Source: Pseudoalteromonas aurantia 208
Lineage (GTDB): Bacteria > Pseudomonadota > Gammaproteobacteria > Enterobacterales > Alteromonadaceae
Direction: 5' to 3'
DNA length: 64,000 nt
NCBI RefSeq assembly: GCF_014858725.1
Contig: NZ_AQGV01000009.1
Location: 124,001 to 188,000, forward strand
Shown: one piece after another, positions 19,682-31,400 of the stretch
How the letters are laid out: every line of letters starts with the position of its first letter
Numbering within the stretch: the first letter of the stretch is position 1
Notes under the pieces: model-generated
The model's input: only the letters and a program-made list of their open reading frames with translations
The model's database searches: none
What the model was told of the DNA's origin: nothing
Translations under genes and position numbers: made by a program

Positions 19682-20221
19682 ATGACACAGTTAAGCATCT
19701 TAGTCGGCTCGCAAAACCCAATAAAAATAAATGCTGCAAAGCAGGTTTTTAGCAATTACTTTCCTGATAAGACTATCCATTGCGAAGGGCTGCATGCGCC
19801 TTCCTTGGTGCCTGAGCAACCGTTAGGGGAAGAACAAACACGACTTGGCGCACAAAATAGAGTCGAGTATTTAATGCAGCACCACAACGCAGACTATTAT
19901 TGTGCAATGGAGGGCGGCGCACACCAGTTTAGCTATGGCCCTGCAACATTTGCCTATGTCGTAATAGCAAACTCACAACACACCAGTGTAAACCGCAGCA
20001 GTAACCTGCCGCTCCCTCAAGTTATTTTCGACGCACTGATCGCAGGAGAGGAGCTTGGGCCGGTAATGGACAAAACTTTCAACACCACCAACATAAAGCA
20101 AAAAGGCGGTGCGATTGGTTTGCTTACCAACAACTTAGCGACCAGAGAAAGTACCTACACGCAAGCCTTAACCCTTGCTATGGCACCTTTCATTCATGCA
20201 GAACTGTTCAACAATCAATAA
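19682..20221 (+). CDS. yjjX: Inosine/xanthosine triphosphatase
   Basis: A 179-aa YjjX-family nucleotide pyrophosphatase, related in fold to Ham1/RdgB. It removes non-canonical ITP and XTP from the nucleotide pool. Signature segments are VGSQNPIKINAAKQVF at the N-terminus, CAMEGGAHQFSYGP in the middle and KQKGGAIGLLTNN. It overlaps no neighbour and is followed 8 bases later by yjjG, so the pair forms a small nucleotide house-cleaning operon. Confidence 0.9.
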   Translation: MTQLSILVGSQNPIKINAAKQVFSNYFPDKTIHCEGLHAPSLVPEQPLGEEQTRLGAQNRVEYLMQHHNADYYCAMEGGAHQFSYGPATFAYVVIANSQHTSVNRSSNLPLPQVIFDALIAGEELGPVMDKTFNTTNIKQKGGAIGLLTNNLATRESTYTQALTLAMAPFIHAELFNNQ

Positions 20222-20229
20222 AGGGTACT

Positions 20230-20907
20230 ATGAAATACACACATATTTTATTTGATGCCGATGAAACCCTGTTTAGCTTTAATGCATGTGCGGGGTTGCA
20301 AGTCATGTTCGCACAATATGGGGTCACATTTACAGCTGAGCACTTTACAGAGTATCAACAGGTCAACGCCCCACTGTGGCTAGATTATCAGGCTGGCCTT
20401 ATCGATGCTAAAACATTGCAAGTTACCCGATTTTCATTTTGGGCCAACAAGCTTAATGTACCTGCGGAGCAACTCAACGAAGGGTTTTTAACGGCAATGG
20501 CGTCGATTTGTGAACCTTTACCCGGCGCGCGCGCATTATTAACCCAATTACAGGGTAAAGCCAAGCTAGGGATCATTACCAATGGGTTTGCAGCATTACA
20601 GCAACGCAGATTGGCTCACACCGGTCTTACTGAACACTTTGAGCACTTGGTTATTTCTGAGTTGGTCGGCATTGCCAAACCAGACCCCAATATTTTTCAA
20701 CACACTTTATCGCTGTTTGGTGAGCCAGATAAATCTAAAGTACTGATGGTCGGTGATACCCCGAGTAGCGACATTTTGGGCGCTAACCAGTTTGGCATTA
20801 ACAGCTGCTGGTTACAGCACCAAAATCAATCATGCCCAGCTGACATAAAGCCTACTTATACTGTGCGCTCATTGAACGAGTTAGCCCGTTTGCTGGCTGA
20901 GGAATAG
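20230..20907 (+). CDS. yjjG: HAD family 5'-nucleotidase (dUMP phosphatase) YjjG
   Basis: A 225-aa HAD-superfamily phosphatase. Motif I is FDADETLF (Asp9 nucleophile, Asp11), motif II is IITNGF, and motif IV is MVGDTPSSDILGA with a C1 cap between I and II. E. coli YjjG dephosphorylates dUMP, dTMP and non-canonical pyrimidine nucleotides. It is cotranscribed with yjjX on spacing grounds, and an AAGGGTACT leader precedes its ATG. Confidence 0.88.
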   Translation: MKYTHILFDADETLFSFNACAGLQVMFAQYGVTFTAEHFTEYQQVNAPLWLDYQAGLIDAKTLQVTRFSFWANKLNVPAEQLNEGFLTAMASICEPLPGARALLTQLQGKAKLGIITNGFAALQQRRLAHTGLTEHFEHLVISELVGIAKPDPNIFQHTLSLFGEPDKSKVLMVGDTPSSDILGANQFGINSCWLQHQNQSCPADIKPTYTVRSLNELARLLAEE

Positions 20908-20935
20908 TGAGGTAACAAAAGAGAAAGAAGACGAT

Positions 20936-20959
20936 GAGGTTAGAATGTTCTCTAACCTC
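20936..20959. terminator. Hairpin between convergent yjjG and rlmB
   Basis: A perfect 9-bp stem GAGGTTAGA / TCTAACCTC with a 6-base loop lies in the 72-base gap between the ends of yjjG and rlmB. No strong T-run follows on either side, so termination is a guess from position. Confidence 0.45.
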
Positions 20960-20979
20960 GGTATGACAATATCAATGAG

Positions 20980-21720
20980 TTATACCGCGTTACGTTGACG
21001 CAACACTTCAAACAAACAGACCCCAGTTGCCACAGACACGTTCAAACTTGACACCGTGCCAACCATAGGAATTTTCACCAAAATATCACAATGCTCACGG
21101 GTTAAACGGCGCATACCGTCTCCTTCTGCCCCCATGATGATTGCAATGGGACCCGTTAAGCTTGCATCAAACACATGCGTGTCTGTTTCACCCGCCGTAC
21201 CAGCAACCCAAACACCCGCCTCTTTAATATCACGCAGAGTACGTGCAAGGTTGGTAACTTGGATCAACGGCACCGTTTCTGCAGCCCCACAAGCAACTTT
21301 ACGAGCCGTACCGGTTAATTTAGCCGACTTGTCTTTTGGTACGATCACGCCATGTACACCCGCAGCATCAGCACTACGTAAACAAGCACCAAGGTTATGC
21401 GGATCAGTTACACCATCTAATACTAAAAAGAAGGGATTGTCTTCTCTTGCAATGATGTCATCTAAATCACGTTCGCTGTAAGTACGTGCCGCTTTCACAT
21501 TGGCAATAATACCTTGATGTTGCTCGCCTTTTGATTTGTTATCTAACGCTTTACGCTGCATAAACTGCACCGAAATACCAAATCTACGTGCTTCATTAAT
21601 GATTGGATTTAAGCGTTTATCTTCACGCCCTTTTAATGCGTAGATCTCTAAAAAGCGCTCAGGCTCTTTGTTTAAAATGGCTTCAATAGAATGAAAACCA
21701 TAAATTAATTCATTACTCAC
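20980..21720 (-). CDS. rlmB: 23S rRNA (guanosine(2251)-2'-O)-methyltransferase
   Basis: A 246-aa SPOUT methyltransferase that methylates G2251 in the 23S rRNA P-loop. The N-terminal substrate-binding domain begins [11 protein letters not shown]. The SpoU motifs are [34 protein letters not shown] and [20 protein letters not shown]. It starts 5 bases after the rnr stop, the standard rnr-rlmB operon. Confidence 0.96.
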   Translation of the reverse strand: MSNELIYGFHSIEAILNKEPERFLEIYALKGREDKRLNPIINEARRFGISVQFMQRKALDNKSKGEQHQGIIANVKAARTYSERDLDDIIAREDNPFFLVLDGVTDPHNLGACLRSADAAGVHGVIVPKDKSAKLTGTARKVACGAAETVPLIQVTNLARTLRDIKEAGVWVAGTAGETDTHVFDASLTGPIAIIMGAEGDGMRRLTREHCDILVKIPMVGTVSSLNVSVATGVCLFEVLRQRNAV

Positions 21721-21725
21721 TGCGT

Positions 21726-24203
21726 TTATGCTCCAGTGCTTTTACGTTTACGGGCGTTTTTACCAGGGCGCTTTGCTTTGGCTTTTTTGGCTTTAGGTTT
21801 TGCTTTGCCTTTAGTCACTTCAGCACTCGACGATTTCGCTTTTTTCAGCTTACCTTTCGGCGTGGTCTTTTTACCCTTACTCGGCTTTTTAGACGGCTTA
21901 CTCTGCTCATCTTGCTGGTCTTTGCCGGGGATTTTACCTGCTTTTAGCTGTGAACGCACACTACTTGGCGCATGTTGTTTTGATTTAGTCTGTGGTTTTG
22001 CACGTCGACGAGCGTATCTATCAGGTACCGTCTCTCCCGCCAATACCAAGTTAACTCGACGCTCGTCTAAGCTCACAGACGCAACGGTCACAGTAAGCTT
22101 ATCACCCAACCGGTAAACTGAGTGAGAGTGCTCACCAATTAGGGTATGTTTGGCCCCATCATATTGGTAGTACTCTTGCCCCAAGTTAGAAACATGAATT
22201 AAGCCATCAATTTGTAAGTCATCTAAGCGAACAAATAACCCAAAGTTGGTCACTGACGACACCACCCCAGAGAATTCATCTCCTACATGATCTTGCATAT
22301 ATTCACATTTGAGCCAATCAGCCACTTCTCGGGTCGCATCATCAGCACGTCGTTCAGTGGTCGAGCATTGCTCACCTAACCTATCGACTTCATCATTTTC
22401 GTAAACATAGGCACCCGATGTTTGCTGGCCTTGGCTTGCCAATATGCCTTTAATCGCTCGATGAACCACTAGATCAGGGTAACGGCGGATAGGCGATGTA
22501 AAATGCGCGTACGCCGACAGCGCTAATCCATAGTGTCCAATGTTGTCAGCCTGATACACGGCTTGCTTCATAGAGCGTAATAACATGGTCTGGATCAATT
22601 CTTTTTCTGGGCGGTCACCCAATTGTGCCAGCGCCGCCGTTAATTCTTTTGGCTCAGGCTCGTTAGGCAGTAAACTTTCAATGCCTAAATCATTTAAAAA
22701 TTGTCTAAAGTGACTGAGCTTTTCTTGATCCGGCTCATCATGAATACGATATAGCGCGGGTGCTTCATGTTTTTCTAATAATTTAGCCGCTGACACATTG
22801 GCTAAAATCATACATTCTTCAATCAGCTTATGCGCATCATTGCGTACCAAGGGCACAATAGACTCAATTTTGCGATGGGCGTTAAACACAAAGCGAGTTT
22901 CAACGGTTTCAAACTCTATGGCACCTCGTGTCTGACGTGCCGACTTCAATGCCATATACATTTGCTGTAAATCAGTCAAATGCGGCACAACCGCGGCATA
23001 TTGTTCGCGCAGTATTTCATCACCTTGCAAAATAGCATGTACTTTGGTGTAAGTGAGGCGTGCATGTGAGTTCATGATCGCTTCGCAAAAACGATAACCA
23101 GACAACTTACCCGCTTCAGAGACCGTCATTTCTGCCACCATGCATAAGCGGTCGACTTCTGGATTCAGTGAACACAGTCCATTCGACAGCACTTTAGGAA
23201 GCATCGGGATCACTTGCTCAGGAAAATACACGGAGTTACCGCGTTCAATGGCTTCTTTATCCAGTGCACTGCCTTTTGGTACATAATGAGATACATCGGC
23301 AATGGCGACCCATAGGCGCCATCCACCTGACTTTTTACGTTCGCAATAAACGGCATCATCAAAGTCGCGGGCATCTTCACCATCAATGGTGACTAACGGT
23401 AGCTCGCGTAAATCAACCCGCCCGGCTTTATCAGCTTCATCAACAAACTCACCATGTTTCGCTACTTGTTCTAACACCGCTTCAGGCCATACATGCGGAA
23501 TGTCGTGATTACGTAACGCCACTTCAATTTCCATGCCTGGCGCCATGTGGTCGCCAAGCACTTCAAGTACTTTACCCACCGCATTCATTTGTCTGCTTGG
23601 GCTTTGTGTGATCTCAACCTGCACCATTTGATTATGACGCGCACCATTTTCACTGCCTGGTAATATAATAATGTCTTGGGTAATGCGTGGATCTTCTGGC
23701 ACCACAACCGCAGTGCCATGCTCAACGAAATAACGTCCAACAATTGGTGCACGCTCACCTGCAAGTACTTTTATAATACGGGCTTCGACTTTACCGCCAG
23801 AACCACGGCTTGCTGCTTTGGCTAAAACAATGTCGCCGTGCAAAACCATATTCATTTGATGTTTTGCAACAAACCAGTCTTTAGGTTCGCCTTCCACCAC
23901 CAAAAATCCAAAGCCATCACGATGCCCGATCACTCGACCTTTAACCAACCCATCATCGGTTGGGATCACATAACGTTTAAACTTATTGAAATGTAATTGA
24001 CCGTCACGTTCCATTGCGCGCAAACGACGTTTAAAGGCTATTTGCCGCTCTGATTCGAATACATTCAAATCACTACAGAGGTGACTAAAGGTGGCCGCTT
24101 TTGCTGACACTTTTTTAATGTGCTCTAAAATAAATTCACGGCTGGGAACTGGGTTTTCGTATTTATCTTGCTCTCGGCTAAGGTAAGGATCCTGTTTTGA
24201 CAT
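21726..24203 (-). CDS. rnr: Ribonuclease R
   Basis: An 825-aa 3'-to-5' exoribonuclease of the RNB family that degrades structured RNA and takes part in rRNA quality control. Order of domains: N-terminal helix-turn-helix (about 20-80), cold-shock domains, the RNB catalytic domain with [15 protein letters not shown] (metal-binding Asp cluster near 275-290), and an S1 domain (about 645-730, [18 protein letters not shown]). A Lys-rich basic tail covers roughly the last 90 residues. rlmB follows immediately. Confidence 0.96.
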   Translation of the reverse strand: MSKQDPYLSREQDKYENPVPSREFILEHIKKVSAKAATFSHLCSDLNVFESERQIAFKRRLRAMERDGQLHFNKFKRYVIPTDDGLVKGRVIGHRDGFGFLVVEGEPKDWFVAKHQMNMVLHGDIVLAKAASRGSGGKVEARIIKVLAGERAPIVGRYFVEHGTAVVVPEDPRITQDIIILPGSENGARHNQMVQVEITQSPSRQMNAVGKVLEVLGDHMAPGMEIEVALRNHDIPHVWPEAVLEQVAKHGEFVDEADKAGRVDLRELPLVTIDGEDARDFDDAVYCERKKSGGWRLWVAIADVSHYVPKGSALDKEAIERGNSVYFPEQVIPMLPKVLSNGLCSLNPEVDRLCMVAEMTVSEAGKLSGYRFCEAIMNSHARLTYTKVHAILQGDEILREQYAAVVPHLTDLQQMYMALKSARQTRGAIEFETVETRFVFNAHRKIESIVPLVRNDAHKLIEECMILANVSAAKLLEKHEAPALYRIHDEPDQEKLSHFRQFLNDLGIESLLPNEPEPKELTAALAQLGDRPEKELIQTMLLRSMKQAVYQADNIGHYGLALSAYAHFTSPIRRYPDLVVHRAIKGILASQGQQTSGAYVYENDEVDRLGEQCSTTERRADDATREVADWLKCEYMQDHVGDEFSGVVSSVTNFGLFVRLDDLQIDGLIHVSNLGQEYYQYDGAKHTLIGEHSHSVYRLGDKLTVTVASVSLDERRVNLVLAGETVPDRYARRRAKPQTKSKQHAPSSVRSQLKAGKIPGKDQQDEQSKPSKKPSKGKKTTPKGKLKKAKSSSAEVTKGKAKPKAKKAKAKRPGKNARKRKSTGA

Positions 24204-24288
24204 TCACTATCTTGTTAATGGAGTTATGTCGTTATTTTAACCCAAAATCGAACAATGAGACAGCCGCAGACAATGAAAGTTTTGTGTA

Positions 24289-24320
24289 GCCCAGTAGCAC
24301 TGCTAACATACCGACTGGGC
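24289..24320 (-). terminator. Possible hairpin after the outer-membrane protein gene
   Basis: A 7-bp stem GCCCAGT / ACTGGGC with an 18-base loop lies in the short gap between the end of the outer-membrane protein gene and the rnr start. It lacks a clear T-run. It is the only candidate for ending this long transcript here. Confidence 0.3.
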
Positions 24321-24335
24321 CAGTGCGTTTATTTG

Positions 24336-27300
24336 TTAAAATTTTCCGGTTAAATTTATAAACCAACCTTTTGAGTCATAATCAAAATCCGTTAAATCAT
24401 CAGAGAACTCGGTAAAATTATAACCAATACCTACTTTCATATGCTCGCCGATATGGCGATGAATGGCTGCAAGTGCACCGCTACGCTCGTCTTGCGCACG
24501 ATCGACAGCTAAATTACGCCACTCTATGGTTGCATCCCAGTTATGTGCTAAGTGATAGTCTGCTCTGAGTACATGCAACTGAGCAGTTGAGTCAAACCAA
24601 GGTCCTGCGTCGCGCCCTAATCGCACCTCTCCTGTACGCTGAGCAAACTTAGCACCCACTCGCCAACGCGAAGTTAAGCGGTAATTCACATCAACTGACC
24701 ATACCGTACTACGTTGCTGTGGGGTGTTATCTAAGCCAATGCCATTGAGTTGCTGCGCGGGTGCTAAATCTTCTAAATAAGTCACACTCGCCATCGCGGA
24801 CCAAGGGCTTGCTTCTATAGGACGATAAGCAAATCCTAACTGAAACTCCGTAAAGTCACTGTTTAAGCCACTATTTTCAGTTTCAGCATTACTCTCACTT
24901 ATTGCCGTATCAAAACGTAACTGCGCTCGCCAATCAGGTGACAACTTAGCGGTAAAGTTATGCCGCATCAGCCAGTTAGTACGCTGCTCATCATCAGTGC
25001 TGTCTTGGCGGTATTCTAGCGCGCCCGACCAGCGCAGGCCTTGGTGTAAATACCCTACCCCTAACGTGACGCTGTCTCGCGCCAATTGACCTTGCTCAAA
25101 TAAATCTATGTCGCCATTTTCAAAGCCAACCTGCACTTGCCAACGTTCGTTAATGCTATGATCAACGCCATAAGCGTGCGTGATGCCCGTTTGACGATCA
25201 TCTTTTTGGAATTGTTGCTCACCATACACACTGGTTGAATCACTAAAACGATGTCGAGCACCCGTTACCCATTGACGCTGTTGACGAGAATTGAATAAGT
25301 CATCTCCATCAGGGTCTAATTGATAATTGAGATATACATTGCCTGACGCACTGTAAGCATAATCAACCCCAGCAACAGCCGCAAAGCCTTGCTTTGCTTG
25401 AGATGTTTCGCCTTTGAATGTGATCGCTTCAGAAATCTGAACCTCTCCCCCAAAGCCAATTCGATCATTGGCCTGACGCGTTACTTCTTTATCGAGTGTG
25501 CCTTGCACAAACCCATACGCTAACCAGTCTGTTTTAGGATTATATTGCAGTTGTACAGCTACATCCTTGCGCTGACCTTCATCTGCTTGCCCTACCACAA
25601 GTGCATTTGCAGATGATACAGCATGTAGCTGCTCACGCTTATCCATGCGGATCCCTGTGCTCACTTGCCATTGCTCAGTCAATTCGTGTGCAATGTCTAG
25701 CTCAACCGCTTGGCGATGATAACGTGCTTTCACCTTATTCTCGTCAGCTTTAAGTTTAACCTGCGTATCTGCTGTTGCTTGCCAAGTTAATAAAACCCCA
25801 GCGGTTTGTGCTTCATCGGCATTGACTTGACCAAGCCCCGCAAAGCCTTGTTGTAGCTTTTGCCAATACACATTGACTTTGCCATCGTTATTTAACCCTA
25901 ATTCGTGCCATGTAGAGGCAGCTTCAACACGCATTCCTTGTGCATTCGTTGGCGTGTCAGCAGAGTGTGTATTATCAAAACTAAAGCCTCCATTAAAAGT
26001 GCTTAACGCACTCGCGATACCTTGTGTTTCAGCCGCTTCAACTTTCACATAACTGTGTTCACTGTGCCGATATATCGCATCCAAACCATATAAGTTATCA
26101 TCATATTCATCGAGCTTTTGCTGACGTACTGTTGCGCCGATTTGCACTTTGTCGTTTAACCATTGGCTAATACGGCCACCATAGGTCAAATTATTCAGCT
26201 GCGAAAATCCTGCGCTGTATTCATAATTAGCGATTAAATAGGTGGGGTTGTTATCTAAGCTCGCAGCACGGACCAATAAGTCATCAAATTCAAATGACGA
26301 CAAAGGTTTGGTGAGTAATATACGCCCTTGCAAAGCATCAATATCATAATCTTGCCCAGCCACTAATGCTCGACGTACTAACACTAACCCAGAGATTTTA
26401 TCTCGTACTTCAACGGCTACTTGCTCAGAGCCAATGACAATATCTTGATGTTGAAGGTAATAAAGCGAGCCTCCGGTGGCCCTATGCGTTTCATAAGCAG
26501 GTAGGGTTTCAGCTTCAGCGACAAATAACTCGGCACCAGCGGTATGTTCACCAAACTGTGTTACATCAGCACTCACATACTTTGCCTGTAGACCGTATAA
26601 ACCACGCTCTACTCGGCTTAACTCTGTATCGCTTATTTGCGTGTTAAAGTTACCCCATAAAACCTGATTATCATCTTTGGCAATTTTTAAATACAGCTTA
26701 CCATTACTGGGCGCATCATCTCGTGTGGTTGAGTCATCACCAAATTCACTCGGATGGGCTTGCTCTTCCAAACGCCTGAATAAGCTTTTAGGATCTTTTT
26801 GATGAATGTTCGAAAATAGCTCGTTAAGAGGCGCTTCACGGGTATCGATTCTTGCTGTGACTTGGTACTCGTCTTGCCATTTTCCTGTGATGTAGCCAGC
26901 CAAACGGCCATCAGCAAATAGCTCACCACCTTTATGTTGAGTTTTATTGAGTAAATCAACCGGTCCATTATGGCTATTTTGTCCAACCGTTAAGTCAGCC
27001 ATCGCTACATAAAACCAATCACTTTTTGGTAGCGCTAAATCTCGGTGGATCAAAGTGCCATTGCCATCATCATCCAAAACAGCCACTTCAGCACGATGAA
27101 AGCCGGAACGAACAATTTGCTGATGGACAAATTTACGCTCGCGGGTGATAGCCACCACACGACCTAAAAAGAACACATGGTGCTGCTCTGGCACTTGCTC
27201 GCCATATAACGTCAGCGTGCCTCCTGCTACTTTGATATTTTGCTTTTCTAATTGAGACTTGCCATAGCTTGTCAGTAAGTAGCCTGTTACTTTTTCTGGC

Positions 27301-28418
27301 TCTACCGCAAATTTAGGCCGAAAGTCTGCACTATTGAGCACTGTTTCGTCGAAGCGGCCGCTATTGTCATACACTCTCAATCGGTACGCTAAGCTCATCC
27401 CGAGTAAGTTACCGGGTAAACGCCACTTCCCCTCCAAATTATCATTGAGTGACACCTTACTGAGTACCTGCTGATCATCCGGCGCCATAACCAAGACTTC
27501 TGCATATTTTATAAAACTGCTGTAGTTACTGTAACCCTTCAAATGCATCATCAAGGTATTACCCGATTGGGTTAATGCATGTTGAATACTGAGCTTAGGC
27601 AGTGCCTCAAGTGGATCGTATTTCAATTGCAGCTGCATTTTTTTAAGCGCCACATCTGCACAGCGTTGTTGATCAGCATTATTGGCGCTATCACCAGACG
27701 CAAACGGTTGTCCATCCAGCGTAATGGCCATTGCGGGCTGTGGTAACATGGGGTTGTCACATATTAGCTGTCGTTGTGGCCCAGCTTGTATCACTGTTTT
27801 GGTTGTGGTTTTTTCTTCAACATACACCGCTATCACTTCAACGCGGCGATTTCGCGCCATACCCGCTAAAGTGGCGTTACTGGCAATAGGTTCGCGGTTT
27901 GAGCGCCCATCAGTGGTAGTCGCATCATTTTTTAGCCCTAATTGCTGGCGGAAGTAGCCAGCCACAATATCCGCTCGATGTTCTGACAGGCCCTGATTGG
28001 TTTTATAAATTTTCTTCGCATTCGGGCTGAGCCGTTGGCTGTCAGCATGGCCAATGAAGTGTAATTTTAATTGTTTTTTTCCGCGAAGCTGGCCAATGAT
28101 AAAATCCATTTCTTGTTTTGTTGAGCCGGTTAGAAAGTGCTTTCCTGACACAAAACGAATGGCAGAATCTTTCACGTAATTGGCTTTTTTTGCCACTTGC
28201 TCAGTGTGTGGTTGTTCTACCTCTTTGCCACTGACCGGCACCAGCGCGTGTAGCACAAAGTGTTTTTGTACTAATTGCTGTTCAGTATTGCTGCCGATGC
28301 CAGTACTTCGCACCATGTTATATTCTAAGCTCGCTGCCAAAGCGACACTGCTCATGTTGCAACTCAGTACTGCGATTACTGAAACCGATACAGGGTTTAA
28401 AGCACGTAACTTAATCAT
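24336..28418 (-). CDS. Outer-membrane protein with OmpA-like domain and C-terminal beta-barrel
   Basis: A 1360-aa exported protein. The signal peptide ends near residue 29 (VALAA). An OmpA-like peptidoglycan-binding domain lies at about 75-200: LKLHFIGHADSQRL, LSEHRADIVAGYF and MARNRRVEV are typical. A long central part carries beta-sandwich-like sequence, including EVRDKISGLVLVRRALVAGQ. From about residue 720 to the end, alternating polar/hydrophobic strands end in a terminal Phe (INLTGKF), the usual signal for BAM-mediated insertion. Its start overlaps the end of the giant repeat protein by 8 bases, so translation is probably coupled. I infer an outer-membrane anchor, assembly factor or exporter for that protein; no family function is known to me. 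Confidence 0.7.
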   Translation of the reverse strand: MIKLRALNPVSVSVIAVLSCNMSSVALAASLEYNMVRSTGIGSNTEQQLVQKHFVLHALVPVSGKEVEQPHTEQVAKKANYVKDSAIRFVSGKHFLTGSTKQEMDFIIGQLRGKKQLKLHFIGHADSQRLSPNAKKIYKTNQGLSEHRADIVAGYFRQQLGLKNDATTTDGRSNREPIASNATLAGMARNRRVEVIAVYVEEKTTTKTVIQAGPQRQLICDNPMLPQPAMAITLDGQPFASGDSANNADQQRCADVALKKMQLQLKYDPLEALPKLSIQHALTQSGNTLMMHLKGYSNYSSFIKYAEVLVMAPDDQQVLSKVSLNDNLEGKWRLPGNLLGMSLAYRLRVYDNSGRFDETVLNSADFRPKFAVEPEKVTGYLLTSYGKSQLEKQNIKVAGGTLTLYGEQVPEQHHVFFLGRVVAITRERKFVHQQIVRSGFHRAEVAVLDDDGNGTLIHRDLALPKSDWFYVAMADLTVGQNSHNGPVDLLNKTQHKGGELFADGRLAGYITGKWQDEYQVTARIDTREAPLNELFSNIHQKDPKSLFRRLEEQAHPSEFGDDSTTRDDAPSNGKLYLKIAKDDNQVLWGNFNTQISDTELSRVERGLYGLQAKYVSADVTQFGEHTAGAELFVAEAETLPAYETHRATGGSLYYLQHQDIVIGSEQVAVEVRDKISGLVLVRRALVAGQDYDIDALQGRILLTKPLSSFEFDDLLVRAASLDNNPTYLIANYEYSAGFSQLNNLTYGGRISQWLNDKVQIGATVRQQKLDEYDDNLYGLDAIYRHSEHSYVKVEAAETQGIASALSTFNGGFSFDNTHSADTPTNAQGMRVEAASTWHELGLNNDGKVNVYWQKLQQGFAGLGQVNADEAQTAGVLLTWQATADTQVKLKADENKVKARYHRQAVELDIAHELTEQWQVSTGIRMDKREQLHAVSSANALVVGQADEGQRKDVAVQLQYNPKTDWLAYGFVQGTLDKEVTRQANDRIGFGGEVQISEAITFKGETSQAKQGFAAVAGVDYAYSASGNVYLNYQLDPDGDDLFNSRQQRQWVTGARHRFSDSTSVYGEQQFQKDDRQTGITHAYGVDHSINERWQVQVGFENGDIDLFEQGQLARDSVTLGVGYLHQGLRWSGALEYRQDSTDDEQRTNWLMRHNFTAKLSPDWRAQLRFDTAISESNAETENSGLNSDFTEFQLGFAYRPIEASPWSAMASVTYLEDLAPAQQLNGIGLDNTPQQRSTVWSVDVNYRLTSRWRVGAKFAQRTGEVRLGRDAGPWFDSTAQLHVLRADYHLAHNWDATIEWRNLAVDRAQDERSGALAAIHRHIGEHMKVGIGYNFTEFSDDLTDFDYDSKGWFINLTGKF

Positions 28419-31400
28419 AACCTTCCCCCATATTTACGCTCTGATGCTGCGAAAATACCGATTCAACTATTTCTTCTTCCACAGTCAAGGTGTGATCCTT
28501 ATTGCTGTCTTGCCATTGTTCAACAAGCCATTCTTTTAGCTGCGTAACGCGCTGTTGTGCTATCTCATAACCTTCATTTTTAGCATCACTGTATTCCAGT
28601 CTTATCACCACATCGGTTGATGCAACGGCATCCAGTAGTTGATTTAACTGCGCCCGATAGTTTGCTTTGATCTGTCCATTTTCAAATGCTTCATCACTTA
28701 ATTGAATACGTGCCACACGATGAATGCTGGCAGCAAAATTAGCTTCCACATTTTTACCTCGCGTAAGACGCACCACTCGAGGGTTTTCTGTCGTCACTCG
28801 ATACCCAGACGGTAAACTGCGCGTATCAACTTTAATGATGAAGTTGCTACCACGACTTTGATGTGGCACATCGGCACACGCAAGGTGGTAACGACCATAG
28901 TGATCTGTGGTGATCCAAAGCCCTTGTGCTGTGGCTAATTTAACGGCTGGTAAGCCGGGTTCTTGGGGATCATGAATGCCATTACGGTTCATATCGTCAA
29001 ATACTTGCCCGGTCAAATCACTACAATCCATGATTGAATCAGGGATCACACGCACTGTTGCACTGGCTATATTTGAAATGCGCTTAGTATTTAAACCATT
29101 AAATTGACCACCACTAAACTCAGCCCATGCTTGGTTGACAAACTTGCCTTCACTCACACCAGCACCAACCACAACCAGTAAATCAATCAGCACAATTTGC
29201 TGAGGTGACAAGGTGCGTCCATACCAACGCAACTGACGTCCCATTTGTTGCGGTTCCATAAATTGCCCGTCAATGCGAGCGCTCCCTGCGACATACTTAA
29301 ACCCAGCGGGAAGCTGATCAATAAAATCAACTGGGTTAATGCTTATTTCAGCACGATTATGAATGGCAATTTGATATGGGATCAGCTCACCAATCACCAC
29401 ATCTTGTTTCAGTGCTTTTTTACTCACTTGCACCATATTTTCATCATAGGGATCTAATGGAATATGGTTATTAACCACATTACCTGATGGCAGTTTTGGC
29501 TGAATGAAAAAACGGGTGTAGTACTGGGTTGAATCCATTGCGGCATAAATGCCTTGTGAATCGCTAGGACATGCCAAAGGATCATGTTTTACCGCCGCTA
29601 ATGTCGGCGCCGTATTTACTCTATGTATCGTCACAGGTAATTCATGAGCACCGACTTTCAGCTGCACATCACATACCGGTAACTGTTTTGACAGACCGCT
29701 ATAATAACCACTCGGTGAAGTTACCTCTAAACGGTATTCTCCAGCTGGCGCTTGTGCAAATAATAAGAATTGATAAAAACCATCATCCCCAGTGGTTTGC
29801 TCAACATTCGGCTGCCCACCCACCAGGTGTAAATCAGGATCAAACCCCACTGGGCCTGTGATCTCAATTTTGGCACCTTGTATTGGCGTACGTGAATTGA
29901 CATCGTAAATCACCCCTGATGGATCAACTGGAAGAGATTGCTCAGACACATGCTCTCCGGCACTGAGCACAATATTTAAAATAGTGCCTTTGTCTGTATT
30001 GGTATCAGGATTATTTGATACTGGAATGCCATAAATCACGCCTCCCTGAGGATGACGAAAACGCACTTCGTATACCCCCACAGGTAAGCCTTCAAATCGA
30101 TATTTACCACTTTGATCAGATTCAACAACCGCTAGCGGTTCAGAATCTAGTTCGTTAGCTTCACCATTTAATTGATCAGGTAGTAACTCAACTAACCATC
30201 CAGCTTGGCCGTTACCATCATCATCAGCACGGTTATGGTTGTTATCTTGCCAAACTGCACCGCTGATCGTCGCCGGATCCATTAACTGTTCGCCAAAGTT
30301 ATACGCTGTAGCATCAGTAATATGGCGCTCTATGATGATTTCACTGATTTGGTCGTCGCCAATTCTCGGGGCAACGACTCCCCCAATACTGCCTGCGGCT
30401 TCTTTACCATCTTGGGTATTTTCTGGTTGCGTTTCTGTCAATGCAAAGCCATTTTGATCTGACAGGGGTAAATTACGGATCTGATAACGACCATAACGAT
30501 CTGTGATTGCGGTACGTGACACACTCTGATTGTTTAAATCTACACCTGAAATATGAATCGCAACATCACTTAAGCCAACTTCTGAACGCTGTTGCTCGCC
30601 ATCATCGTTTAAATCAACATACACCGTACCGGCAATATGACTGCCACGCTCAGCAAAGTTGTATCCAACGCCCTGCTCTCCCAGTCCTAAGGTTATATTT
30701 AAAAAACCATCATTTTGCACATCGCCGCCAAGAGACCCCAATTGCTCTTTCCCATCGAGCCAAGCTGTTGGATGTGTTTGAATTACCTGATAAACACCTG
30801 GGCGTAAGAAATCAAACAAGAACGTCCCTTGATCATTACTGGTTGTGACTATTTCTACCGCTTCATTATCCGTTGTTACTCCTGACAGTGTGAGGGTAAC
30901 ACCACTAATACCGATGGTTTCATCGTCATCAAGAAGCCCATTTTCATCACTGTCTACCCAAACGGCGCCCCCTATAGAGGCTTTCGGTAATTCAGCAAAA
31001 TCGAAATACGCATAGTTTTTTGTGCCTAACAACTGAGGTGTGGTGATAATATCTTGGCCTTTAGAGTTGGCAACTAATTGTGCCATAGCCATTTCTTGGC
31101 CATCCACGTACTGCTCAGGTTGTAGCTGTTCAATCACATACCCTTGTGCTGAGCTAGGGGCTAAATCAGTAAACTGGTATTCACCCAATTCATTAGTTCG
31201 TGTTTCATGCTTAACTGCTTCACCGCGATAGTCACTCCCTGATAAAGTGATCAAAACATCACTAATAGCAAGCGCTTGATATTCATTTTTACTTAATAGT
31301 GCCGGTAGTTTGGCATCGTCATCCATATCAACGAATACTCTTCCTTGCAATTCGATTGCATAACGCTCAGTAAAGTTATTGTTGATTAAATCGCTGCCAG

